From positions 1 through 64,000 of the forward strand of contig JAEINQ010000023.1 of assembly GCA_016342285.1 (NCBI GenBank): 64,000 bases of DNA, given 5' to 3'. Made by a program: the position numbers and the translations under genes. Under the pieces are notes generated by a model. It was not told where the DNA came from. It did no database searches and worked only from the letters and a program-made list of their open reading frames with translations. Every line of letters starts with the position of its first letter. The stretch's first letter is position 1. The DNA is from Desulfobacterales bacterium. GTDB lineage: Bacteria; Desulfobacterota; Desulfobacteria; Desulfobacterales; JAEINQ01. This document shows positions 1-9,235 of this stretch, piece after piece.

Positions 1-127
1 TCGGTTGGATCGGTTGGATCGGTTGGATCGGTTGGATCGGTTGGATCGGTTGGATCGGTTGGATCGGTTGGATCGGTCGGATTGGTCGGATCGGTCGGAT
101 CGGTCGGATCGGTCGGATCGGTCGGAT
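1..127. repeat. 9-bp tandem repeat (TCGGTTGGA, shifting to TCGGTCGGA), probably continuing left of the window
   Basis: Direct reading: consecutive copies of tcggttgga, then tcggtcgga. Confidence 0.95.
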
Positions 128-128
128 C

Positions 129-178
129 AAGAAACAAGACGCCCATGGCCGCAACCGGCCATGGGAGTCTTGTTTCTT
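129..178. terminator. Long inverted repeat, likely terminator of the pilB-like gene
   Basis: AAGAAACAAGAC(129-140)/GTCTTGTTTCTT(167-178) perfect; inner CCCATGGCC(142-150)/GGCCATGGG(157-165), 6-nt loop; lies 3' of the minus-strand ORF. Confidence 0.75.
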
Positions 179-224
179 TAAGCGACAACGCCGCGTCATA
201 TACAAATCGCGACAGCGATTTGCA

Positions 225-2534
225 TTATTTGATACAGACCTTCCGTACCTGCAACAGGTCGACCATTCCGCCGAAAATCTTGCCGATACCGTCCTGTTTC
301 AAGGTGGTCATGCCGTCATGCAGGGCCTGCTCCCGAAGCACTTCCATCTTCTCGTTGATCTGAATCTTCTTTTTCATGTCATCGGTGCCCATGAGCAGCT
401 CGTGCAGGCCGCAGCGGCCGGCATATCCGCTGTTGTTGCACTTATCGCACCCCACGGGTTTTTTCAGCATCAACTCGTCAGAGTAGGGAATGCCGACGTA
501 TTTGTCGAACAGCTCCTTGCTCCCGTATTCGCGGACCAGTTCGTTGTACTGGTCCTGGGTGGGATGGAAATCTTCCTTGCATTTTTTGCACAGGGTCCGG
601 CCGAGACGCTGGGCCAGAATGCACAAGATGGCGTCGGCGAAGTTGAAGGGGTCCATGCCCATGTCCAACAGCCGGGTGATACTTTCCGGCGCGCTGTTGG
701 TATGGAGGGTGGAAAAAACCAGATGGCCGGTGAGCGAGGCCTCGATACCGATGGAAGTGGTCTCCTTGTCACGCATTTCGCCCACCATGATCACATCCGG
801 GTCGGCACGGAGAAAGGCACGCATGGCCGCGGCAAAGTCGAAGCCGATCTTGGACTGGACCTGCACCTGTCGCAGGCCCCGCTGGGTGATTTCCACCGGG
901 TCCTCGGCGGTCCAGATCTTGGTTTCGGTCTTGTTGATATAGCCCAGGGCACTATGGAGCGATGTGGTCTTTCCCGAACCGGTGGGACCGCAGACAAAAC
1001 AAATGCCGTAAGGCGCGGTGATGACGCTGACGAAATTGTCGAAGTTGGCCGTCGTCAGCCCCAGCTTGTCCAGGGGAATCGGTTCGCCGGCGGCCAGAAT
1101 ACGCATGACAACGTCTTCCATCTGCCCCTGGGTGGGAATGGTGGCCACACGAAGCTCGATGTCGAGCCCGCCGTACTTCTTGAATTTGATCTTGCCGTCC
1201 TGGGGTTTTCTGCGTTCGGCGATGTCCAGGTCGGCCATGATCTTGAGGCGGGATGAGATGGCGGCGCGGTAGGCGTAAGGGATGGTCTGATAGACGGTGC
1301 AGGACCCGTCAATGCGGATCCGCACCTGGGTGTTCTGCTTGCCCGGATACGGCTCGATATGAATATCCGACGCCCCGCGGTTGTATGCATCGATGATGAT
1401 CTTGTTGACCAGTTGGACAACGGCACTGTCCTCCTCCCCCACGGACCCTTCGGCTTCGTCGATCTCGGCGTCCTCGGCGGAGAGCTGGGCCAGAATATCG
1501 TCCATGGAGGCCAGCTCTTTTTCATCCTGGGTAAAGAGCTTGATGTACTCCTGAATATCCTCGCGGAAGGCGACATGAACGGCCAGGCTCTTTCCCGAAA
1601 AAAGCGCCTGGACCATATCGACCTTCTGCAGATCGTTGGGGTTGTCCATGGCGATGATAATCTTGCTGTCCTCCACACGTAGCGGCACCAGGTGGTTGTT
1701 GCGCATGAAGGGAACCTTGACGTGCCTGAGCAGTTCGCCGGGAATGGGGGCGTTCTTGTTAAACTCCACATAAGGAACCTTGTAGAACTGGCTCAGCGAC
1801 TTGCCGATTTCCGCCTTGGGAATCTTCAGGTCATTGATGAGGATCGTCTCGATGGGTTCCTTGCGCTGCCGGGCATCGGCAATGGCCTTGTCCAGTTCTT
1901 TCTGGGTCAGAATATGGTTTTCCAGGATGTAATCGAATTTGTTCGGCCGCGACCGGGCCATCCGTTTCTGGTTGTATAGGGCGATGCCGAGGATCTTGGC
2001 CAGTTCCTCCACGGCCCATTCGTCCAGGGCAACGAACTTGGTACCATCCTTGCGATTGATGAGCTGAATGGCGCCCAATAAGAATTTTTTATAAATGATG
2101 GGGAAGACCAGCACCTGTTTGGTGACGAAACCGGTCTTCTTATCCCAGCTTTTGTCGAACTTCAGATGGGGATCAATGGCGCCCAGTTCTTTGTCGTTAT
2201 AGGCGTTCTTGATATTAATCAGCTTCTGCTTGTAGGCCGAACACCCGGCCAGGCTGTTGGGAGATACCGGAATCCGAATTTCGCCGACCTCGCTACCCGA
2301 TTTGAAACGGGAGACCAGTTCGCGATTCTTTCCATCCACCACATAAACCGTGATGCGCTCGGCTTCGAATAGTTTGGTAATCTCATCCTTAAGGTTGATC
2401 AGGATATCGTCCAGGTTCTTTGCCGCGTATATGTTGTTGCAAATCTCCTGGAGTTTGGTCCGGTATTCCACCTCGGACTGCAGATCGCGACCATCGGCAC
2501 CATTTTGTTTGTTGAGCGTCTTCGCTTCGGCCAT
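225..2534 (-). CDS. GAF domain + MshEN + GspE/PilB-type secretion/pilus ATPase
   Basis: Walker A GPTGSGKTTSLHSAL, AEDPVEITQRGLRQVQV, GEMRDKETTSIGIEASLTGHLVFSTLHTNSA, CxxC pairs near C-terminus; GAF-like N-terminus. Confidence 0.92.
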   Translation of the reverse strand: MAEAKTLNKQNGADGRDLQSEVEYRTKLQEICNNIYAAKNLDDILINLKDEITKLFEAERITVYVVDGKNRELVSRFKSGSEVGEIRIPVSPNSLAGCSAYKQKLINIKNAYNDKELGAIDPHLKFDKSWDKKTGFVTKQVLVFPIIYKKFLLGAIQLINRKDGTKFVALDEWAVEELAKILGIALYNQKRMARSRPNKFDYILENHILTQKELDKAIADARQRKEPIETILINDLKIPKAEIGKSLSQFYKVPYVEFNKNAPIPGELLRHVKVPFMRNNHLVPLRVEDSKIIIAMDNPNDLQKVDMVQALFSGKSLAVHVAFREDIQEYIKLFTQDEKELASMDDILAQLSAEDAEIDEAEGSVGEEDSAVVQLVNKIIIDAYNRGASDIHIEPYPGKQNTQVRIRIDGSCTVYQTIPYAYRAAISSRLKIMADLDIAERRKPQDGKIKFKKYGGLDIELRVATIPTQGQMEDVVMRILAAGEPIPLDKLGLTTANFDNFVSVITAPYGICFVCGPTGSGKTTSLHSALGYINKTETKIWTAEDPVEITQRGLRQVQVQSKIGFDFAAAMRAFLRADPDVIMVGEMRDKETTSIGIEASLTGHLVFSTLHTNSAPESITRLLDMGMDPFNFADAILCILAQRLGRTLCKKCKEDFHPTQDQYNELVREYGSKELFDKYVGIPYSDELMLKKPVGCDKCNNSGYAGRCGLHELLMGTDDMKKKIQINEKMEVLREQALHDGMTTLKQDGIGKIFGGMVDLLQVRKVCIK

Positions 2535-2640
2535 GATTGGACCCTCTTTTCCCCCTGGGTTCTCTTCTCCGGTTCGCCATTGACGTCACCTGAAAGTAGC
2601 GGACCAGGAGATCTTCGGTTCATGGGCAAATGTACCGTAA

Positions 2641-2729
2641 CGGTCGATCCGTGGATGCCGAGCACTGCCTTGGGATCGAACCTACGGTGGCAGTTTCCTT
2701 CTTTCGCCATAGGCTGCCGGTTCACCACC
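2641..2729 (-). promoter_or_regulatory. Structured 5' leader of the GAF-PilB gene (possible cis-regulatory RNA)
   Basis: GGTCGATCC(2642-2650) pairs with GGATCGAACC(2673-2682); GGCAG(2689-2693) with CTGCC(2714-2718); GGTGG(2686-2690) with CCACC(2725-2729). Confidence 0.35.
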
Positions 2730-2986
2730 TAAGGGCCATCGGGGTGCGATTCCGGCGGACCATCTTGCAACAACTTGTAATTGCAAATAATTTTACGCGC
2801 ACCGCCGCCGATCAAGATAGACCCCATCAGGTAAAAGCAAAACCGGATAAAAAAAGACTCCGATGAAAAACTGCCAACGCCTTGAAGCCGGGCCATGACC
2901 TGGGGGATGCGGTAAAATACACCAAGTCCGGCAAGAATCAGCAAGATGCCCCAGACGATTTGGGTCTTCGACCTGTTTTGGGTCAT
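2729..2986 (-). CDS. Small membrane protein, unknown function
   Basis: 85-aa ORF with two hydrophobic segments (IVWGILLILAGLGVFY; FCFYLMGSILIGGG). Confidence 0.6.
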   Translation of the reverse strand: MTQNRSKTQIVWGILLILAGLGVFYRIPQVMARLQGVGSFSSESFFIRFCFYLMGSILIGGGARKIICNYKLLQDGPPESHPDGP

Positions 2987-3089
2987 TGTGTCTTTCCGAT
3001 TCTATGAGAACAAACGGCCGGATTATCATTCATGAGTTAATGAATATACCTTAACATCCCGGGAAATGTCAAATATAACAAGGGGGAAA

Positions 3090-3675
3090 CTATCTAAACC
3101 CCATGAGGGTCGGGAGCCACAGCACGACATCGGGCAGAAAGGTCATTATGAGCAGCACGAGGATCTGAATGGCGATAAAAGGCAGCACCGCCCTGGACAC
3201 GTGGATGATGTCCCGATAGGCGATGGCCCCGGTGATGTAGAGGCTCACCCCCATGGGCGGGGTGCAGTAGCCGATGGCCAGGTTCACCGTCATGATCAGC
3301 CCGAAATGCATCCAGTCCACCCCGAAGGCATCGAGCATGGGCAAAAAGACCGGGAAGGAACCCGGTCAGAAAAAGCCCCTCTAAGGATACGTTGCTGATC
3401 ATCGAGTACAAAATCATCCCGATGCTCGGCGGGATGATCACCCCCAGGTTCGGGCTGGTGGTCATCAGCCCCAGGGTGTAATCCTCCGGGTAACCGTTTT
3501 CCAGCAGCGCCGGGATCATAAAGCCCCCCAGGGCCACCACCGTGGCCACCGTGGATCCGGATATGGCGCCGAAGAGCCCGCAAATATCTTCATAGAGCAC
3601 CTGAAGGGTCCGAAGACCCATCAGCACCCCCATCAGCGGCAGCATGGAAAAAATGTAGACCAGCGGAATCTGCAA
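3090..3675 (-). pseudogene. Remnant of TRAP transporter large permease (DctM)
   Basis: DctM-like sequence (LMGLRTLQVLYEDICGLFGAISGSTVATV...TSPNLGVIIPPSIGMILYSMISN) breaks frame after GFLPGLFAHA and resumes in another frame (DAFGVDWMHFGLIMTVNLAIGYCTPPMGVSLYITGAIA); the N-terminus and a central stretch are missing. Confidence 0.85.
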
Positions 3676-3704
3676 GATGATCGTCTTCTGAGGGGATTCT
3701 TCCG

Positions 3705-4136
3705 TCAGATGCCGTAAATCTCGGGGCCGTCGAACAGTTTAAAACCGTTTTCCCGGAGTTTTCCAACGGCCTCATCAATTTTATCGAACCGAAAGATCAT
3801 GACTGCCTTGCCTCCCGCGGGATGAACAAACGCGTATAGATATTCCACGTTCACGCCGGCTTTGAGCAGCATGTCGAGAATGGCATGAAGCCCCCCGGGT
3901 CGGTCGCTGACCCCCACGGCCACCACATCGGTCTTTCTCACGGTAAAGCCGTTGTTTTTCATAATGGTTTCAGCTTTATCCGAATCGTCGACAATCAGTC
4001 GAAGAACACCGAAATCGGAAGTGTCGGCCACGGAGAGCGCCCGAATATTGATGCCGCCCTCGGACAGGATTTCGGTCACTTCGGCCAGACGGCCCGGTTT
4101 GTTTTCCAGAAAGATGGAAATCTGCTTGATGCGCAT
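3705..4136 (-). CDS. ACT domain protein
   Basis: Tandem ACT pattern: ISIFLENKPGRLAEVTEILSEGGINIRALS ... VGVSDRPGGLHAILDMLLKAGVNVEYLYAF. Confidence 0.88.
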   Translation of the reverse strand: MRIKQISIFLENKPGRLAEVTEILSEGGINIRALSVADTSDFGVLRLIVDDSDKAETIMKNNGFTVRKTDVVAVGVSDRPGGLHAILDMLLKAGVNVEYLYAFVHPAGGKAVMIFRFDKIDEAVGKLRENGFKLFDGPEIYGI

Positions 4137-4153
4137 GGGTGGTCTCCTTTTAT

Positions 4154-5455
4154 TTAAAGCTTCCGGTTGTCGATGACCCGCACGGCCTTGCCCTGGCTGC
4201 GTTCAATGGACTTGGGTTCCACCAGTTGGACCCGGGCCGACACGCCGAGCATTTCCTTGATGTTTTTTGCGAGCTTCTTTTCCATGGCCTGAAGTTTCCG
4301 GACTTCGTCGGAGAATAGTTTCTCGTCCACCTCCACGCGGACCGTCAGCGTGTCCAGGTTCCCTTCACGGTCGACCATCAGTTGGTAGTGAGGTGCCACC
4401 TCTTCGGTTTCCATGAGAACGGATTCGATCTGGGAAGGAAAGACATTCACCCCGCGAATGATCAGCATATCATCAGTCCGGCCGCTGACCCGCTGCATTC
4501 GTGCATGGGTCCGGCCGCAAACGCACGGTTCGGTCCGGAGGGCGGAGATATCCCTGGTCCGGTAACGAATCACCGGAAATGCCTCTTTGGTCAGTGAGGT
4601 AAAGACCAGCTCGCCTTCCTGACCGGCCGGCAGCACATCTCCGGTGGCCGGATCGATAATCTCAGGAATAAAGTGGTCTTCGAAGACGTGCAGGCCGTTT
4701 TTTGCCTCGTGACACTCAATGGCAACGCCCGGGCCCATGACTTCGCTGAGGCCGTAAATATCCACGGCCACGATGCCCAGCTTTCGCTCGATTTCATCGC
4801 GCATCTTCTCTGACCATGGTTCCGCACCGAAGATTCCGTATTTGAAACTGAGCTGGTCAAAGGCGATGCCCATCTCTTCAGCCACTTCAGCCAGGTGCAG
4901 GGTATAGGAAGGGGTGGCCGTAAGAATGGTCGGGCCGAAATCGCGCATGATTACGATCTGGCGTTTGGTGTTGCCCCCGGAGACCGGAATAACCGAAGCT
5001 CCCAGCCGCTCCGCGCCGTAGTGGACACCGAGCCCGCCGGTGAACAAGCCGTATCCGTAGGCATTGTGAATGATATCGCCCCGGGTGGCGCCGCCGGCTG
5101 AGAGCGCCCGTGCCATCAGTTCGGCCCAGGTACTCACGTCCCGGGCCGTATACCCCACCACCGTCGGCTGACCGGTGGTACCCGACGAGGCATGAATACG
5201 GACCACATTGTCCATGGGAACGGCAAACATTCCGAAAGGGTAATTGTCACGCAGGTCCTGTTTTGTGGTAAACGGCACCTTGCGCAGATCGTCGAGGCTA
5301 GTGATGTCAGCGGGTGTGATTCCGGCAGATTCGAACTTCTTTTTGTAAAAAGGCACGCTGGCGTATACCCGTTCAAGCGTCGCCTGAAGCCGCCGCAACT
5401 GAATCGCTTCCAGGCCCTCCCGGGGCATGGTTTCGTAATCGATGTTGTAAATCAT
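4154..5455 (-). CDS. paaK: Phenylacetate-CoA ligase family protein
   Basis: [59 protein letters not shown]. Confidence 0.92.
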   Translation of the reverse strand: MIYNIDYETMPREGLEAIQLRRLQATLERVYASVPFYKKKFESAGITPADITSLDDLRKVPFTTKQDLRDNYPFGMFAVPMDNVVRIHASSGTTGQPTVVGYTARDVSTWAELMARALSAGGATRGDIIHNAYGYGLFTGGLGVHYGAERLGASVIPVSGGNTKRQIVIMRDFGPTILTATPSYTLHLAEVAEEMGIAFDQLSFKYGIFGAEPWSEKMRDEIERKLGIVAVDIYGLSEVMGPGVAIECHEAKNGLHVFEDHFIPEIIDPATGDVLPAGQEGELVFTSLTKEAFPVIRYRTRDISALRTEPCVCGRTHARMQRVSGRTDDMLIIRGVNVFPSQIESVLMETEEVAPHYQLMVDREGNLDTLTVRVEVDEKLFSDEVRKLQAMEKKLAKNIKEMLGVSARVQLVEPKSIERSQGKAVRVIDNRKL

Positions 5456-5584
5456 CCGTCATGACCTCCAAAAGTAAAATAAGTTAAAAAATTTGGGTCG
5501 AAAATCGAAGCACTTTATGTGCTGTGCATGGTGTTTATGATTTGGAACAAAAAACGGCCACAGAGGGTTCCCCGCGGCCATAAA

Positions 5585-5625
5585 AAAACCATGGGATCTG
5601 GCGTTTGCCGTCTACCCATGGTTTT
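5585..5625. terminator. Rho-independent terminator-like hairpin
   Basis: AAAACCATGGG...CCCATGGTTTT. Confidence 0.7.
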
Positions 5626-5838
5626 GATTGTTGCTATGTCAGGCTCTCGCTACAGCGCCTCTCCATGGGCAGACTTCCTAAAAAAGAAGCACCCAAAAAA
5701 ACCGCGGAAGAAAAAGCAAAAATGGTCAAACCGCATGTTGTTCCGTCGTTTCCGGTTTAAATATTGTCGCTGCAAAACTGCCGACGAGCTATAACGGACC
5801 GGCTCAAACCTGTCAAGGCCTTTTTGGTCAATCCTGCA

Positions 5839-6627
5839 TCACTGCAACTTTCCCTTAAAAACAGGTTTTCGTTTTTCCAGAAACGCCGAAGTGCCCTCTT
5901 TTGAATCTTCGCTGGCCATGCACAAGGCAAAGGCATCGATTTCAAGGCTGCACCCGGTCGCCAGGTCGACACCCAGGCCACTATTGATGGCCTGTTTGGC
6001 CGCCCGCAGGGATACTTTCCCCTTGGCCGCGATTGCGCCCGCGGTTTTCATCACCGCCGCCATCAGTTCATCCGGCGCGCAGACCTTGTTGACCATCCCG
6101 ATGGCCAAGGCTTCAGCCGCCGGTATCATTTTCCCGGTAAAAATCATCTCCTTGGCCTTGTTGATACCGACGAGCCGCGGCAGACGCTGGGTCCCCCCAA
6201 AACCGGGAATGATGCCGAGGCTGATTTCCGGCAGGCCGAACATGGCGTTTTCCGATGCATAGACAAAATCGCAGGCCAGGGCCATTTCGCTGCCGCCTCC
6301 CAGTGCAAATCCGTTGACCGCGGCAATGACCGGTATGGCCAGTTGCTGGAGCCGGCTGACGACGTCCTGACCCCGTTTGGCAAAAATCTTGGCGCCAAGG
6401 GCATCACATTGGGCGATCTCGGAAATATCGGCACCAGCCACGAAAGACTTCTCCCCGGCACCGGTAAGCACCAGCACGCGAATTTCTTCATTGTCCATCA
6501 CAACGCCCAGGGCATCGTCCAATTCGGCCAGCAACGCCCGGTTCAAGGCATTGAGTGCCTTGGGACGGTTGAAGGTAATGGTGGCAATGCCGCCGCTTTC
6601 TTCAAAAATGATGCTCTCGTAAGCCAT
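5839..6627 (-). CDS. Enoyl-CoA hydratase/isomerase family protein
   Basis: Crotonase motifs AGADISEI, NGFALGGGSEMALACDF; start at MAYESIIF preferred over MEERLM because GGAGGAAAG precedes it. Confidence 0.9.
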   Translation of the reverse strand: MAYESIIFEESGGIATITFNRPKALNALNRALLAELDDALGVVMDNEEIRVLVLTGAGEKSFVAGADISEIAQCDALGAKIFAKRGQDVVSRLQQLAIPVIAAVNGFALGGGSEMALACDFVYASENAMFGLPEISLGIIPGFGGTQRLPRLVGINKAKEMIFTGKMIPAAEALAIGMVNKVCAPDELMAAVMKTAGAIAAKGKVSLRAAKQAINSGLGVDLATGCSLEIDAFALCMASEDSKEGTSAFLEKRKPVFKGKLQ

Positions 6628-6737
6628 GAGTCTTTCCTCCATTTTTAAAAAATCCTGGCCCTTAGGGCCACTTTGGTTTGCCCATGAAGGGCGTGGTTGC
6701 TGGCAAAAAAGTGTGGCGTCCTACTTCGAATTGAAAC

Positions 6738-9158
6738 CTACCCGCCCTCGCCGTCATCGTGCTGGATATAAGAAATGACGGTCGGATGGAGTTCCTTGAT
6801 ATAGGTTCGAATGCCATCCACAATGCCGTCACATAGATGTTCCTGATAGTTTTTGCTGATCAGGCGGCGGCATTCCCGGGCGTTGCTGATAAAAGAAGTT
6901 TCAATCAAAATGGCCGGCATCTGGGCACCGATCAGGACGTAAAATGGTGCCTGCTTGACCCCTTTGTTCCGAATCTGATTGTACTTTGTTTTGAGCCCGC
7001 GGGTGATTCGGGTCTGAACGTGCCCGGCCAGACGACTCGATTCGTTAATTTTGGCGTTTTTCATCAGGTCGGTCAGGATACTCTGAAGATCGCTGATATT
7101 CTTTCTGGACGTGGCGTTTTCCCGGGCGGCAACGCGAATGGCATCGTCATCGGTGGCCAGGTTCAGGAAATAGGTTTCCACGCCATAGGCCCGCTGGTCG
7201 CGAACCGCATTGGTATGTATGGAGACAAAGAGGTCAGCGTTGCGGGTATTGGCGATGGCGGTCCGTTCTTCAAGGGTCAGGTAGGTATCATCGGTCCGGG
7301 TCAAAAAGGCCTCACATCCCAGGTCTTTTTTGATTTTCCGCACCAGTCGTTTGGCAATTTCGAGCACCACTGTTTTCTCATGAACGCCTTTTAAATACCC
7401 CGGTGCGCCGTAGTCCTTTCCCCCGTGGCCCGGATCCACGGCGATACGACTCACACCCAGAGAGAGTTGAGCGGCCAGGGAGCCGACCTGTGGCGTCTGG
7501 CTGGAGCCCGGTTCCATCACCCGCGGCTGGGCCTCTGCCACGGCCGTTTCTTCCCCCCAGACGTCGATAACGATGCGAAACGGATTTCGAAGAGAAAAGA
7601 TCTTGTAGGTATTGAAGGATTTGATGTCGATGACCACCCGGACCACATCGGCGGAGAACTGTCCGGCCCGGGCGTACTTCAACAGATCGTCGTTGATGGG
7701 AATGGTCTTATCAAGACCGCTGCCCAACCGGCTCCCCGAAAGATCGACGTAGAGCCGCTGGAGTTTCTTCAATGCGGGATCCTGTTTGAGCAGTCGGTGG
7801 TCGAAGTCGGTGTGTCGGTTTGCGTCGATGACCACCCGTGTGTATCGCGGATTGGACCAGTATCGCAGGCCTGTCACCGTGGCCGGACCTTGACCGGCAT
7901 CGGCTTCAGGCTCGGTCGGCATCTCTTCCGCTGCCGCCTCAATGGTTTGGGCAATGGCGTCGTCATCGGGTTCACCCGTTTGGCCGGAGGGCGGTTCCAC
8001 ACCGGATGCCAGGGCAGCGCGCCGACTGTAAGGGCTTTCAGGGAAGGCTTCCATGAGTCGATGCCAGACCGCCAACCCTTTTTCCCGATCCGAGGCCAGG
8101 TATGAATGTTCGGCCAGTTCCTCAAGGAGTTTGCCCTCCATGAACAGGGCGGCCGGGGCAAGGGGGCCGGTCGGGGCCTGACGATAAACCGCGTCGAACC
8201 GCTCGATCAAGTTCTGCCATTTGTCCCGGTATTTTTGCCAGGACGGTCGCCGCAACAGTCGATTGTAAGCGGTTTGTGCCTCCTCAAAGGCCTTTCGGGT
8301 GCTCACGGACCGACCGGCACCGCTATCCGGTGCCGATGGGGATCGGGTCGCTGGAATGCGGGCCTTCGGATCGAGCTTTTTCATCTCGTCGATGGCCAAT
8401 TGTCGGTATCGGCTGTCGCCATATCGTCGCACCACCCGCGCCAGCAAGTCCAGTGCCTCCTTCTTGTCTGAGCTGATGTATGATTTTCCATAGAGTTCGC
8501 CGTAGACCCGGCCGCTCATGAACAGGGCCGTTGCCGCCGCGGGACCGTCAGGGTCCTTGCGGTGGGCGGCCGCGTATTTGTCGATGACGGCCATCCACCG
8601 GTCCCGATACATCTGCCACTTGGGATGGGCAATCAGCTTGCGGTAGGCCGCCTCGGCCGATCGTAACAGTCGGCCGGCTTCGCCCGCCCCCTGAACGTTA
8701 ACCTTGAGGGCAGTCTCCAGGCCAGCCTTCTGGGCCGGGGTTTCAACCCTGGCCATGATCTTCAAATCAGCCTGGGCCTTGGTCCGGTAGGCGCTTTTGG
8801 GAAATTTTCGAACGATTCGTTCCAGAAGGTCCTGAGCCTCCTTCCGGTCCCTGTTCCGGCCTGAGAAATGGGCCAGTTCGGCGTACAGATCCGCTGCCAG
8901 GTAAAGTCCGGCCGGGGCCCATCCACCGTTTGGATCCTGCTGGTACGCATTCTGGGCCTGCTCGATGCATCGCATCCAATAGTCCCGGTATTTTTTCTTC
9001 GCAGGCGAACGCCGAAGCTCCCGGGCGCAGTTCTCGGCCTGAAAAAACAGATCCTTTGGCGCCGTTGCCGCCCCAAGGCCGACGGGCAATGCCAAAGCGA
9101 CCGCGGACCATACGATCAACGCCCGGAAGAGCTTGTATTTGGAAAGGTTTGGCTTCAT
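6738..9158 (-). CDS. N-acetylmuramoyl-L-alanine amidase with AMIN domain and three N-terminal repeat modules
   Basis: IAVDPGHGGKDYGAPG, FVSIHTNA, ILIETSFISN (Amidase_3); AMIN-like GLRYWSNPRYTRVVIDA. Confidence 0.92.
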   Translation of the reverse strand: MKPNLSKYKLFRALIVWSAVALALPVGLGAATAPKDLFFQAENCARELRRSPAKKKYRDYWMRCIEQAQNAYQQDPNGGWAPAGLYLAADLYAELAHFSGRNRDRKEAQDLLERIVRKFPKSAYRTKAQADLKIMARVETPAQKAGLETALKVNVQGAGEAGRLLRSAEAAYRKLIAHPKWQMYRDRWMAVIDKYAAAHRKDPDGPAAATALFMSGRVYGELYGKSYISSDKKEALDLLARVVRRYGDSRYRQLAIDEMKKLDPKARIPATRSPSAPDSGAGRSVSTRKAFEEAQTAYNRLLRRPSWQKYRDKWQNLIERFDAVYRQAPTGPLAPAALFMEGKLLEELAEHSYLASDREKGLAVWHRLMEAFPESPYSRRAALASGVEPPSGQTGEPDDDAIAQTIEAAAEEMPTEPEADAGQGPATVTGLRYWSNPRYTRVVIDANRHTDFDHRLLKQDPALKKLQRLYVDLSGSRLGSGLDKTIPINDDLLKYARAGQFSADVVRVVIDIKSFNTYKIFSLRNPFRIVIDVWGEETAVAEAQPRVMEPGSSQTPQVGSLAAQLSLGVSRIAVDPGHGGKDYGAPGYLKGVHEKTVVLEIAKRLVRKIKKDLGCEAFLTRTDDTYLTLEERTAIANTRNADLFVSIHTNAVRDQRAYGVETYFLNLATDDDAIRVAARENATSRKNISDLQSILTDLMKNAKINESSRLAGHVQTRITRGLKTKYNQIRNKGVKQAPFYVLIGAQMPAILIETSFISNARECRRLISKNYQEHLCDGIVDGIRTYIKELHPTVISYIQHDDGEGG

Positions 9159-9235
9159 GTTACACAGCGTTCACTCCTTTGGCCCTGCCATTGACAGTAA
9201 CAAATCAAGATTTTCCACCCGCGGCGCAGGCGGCC

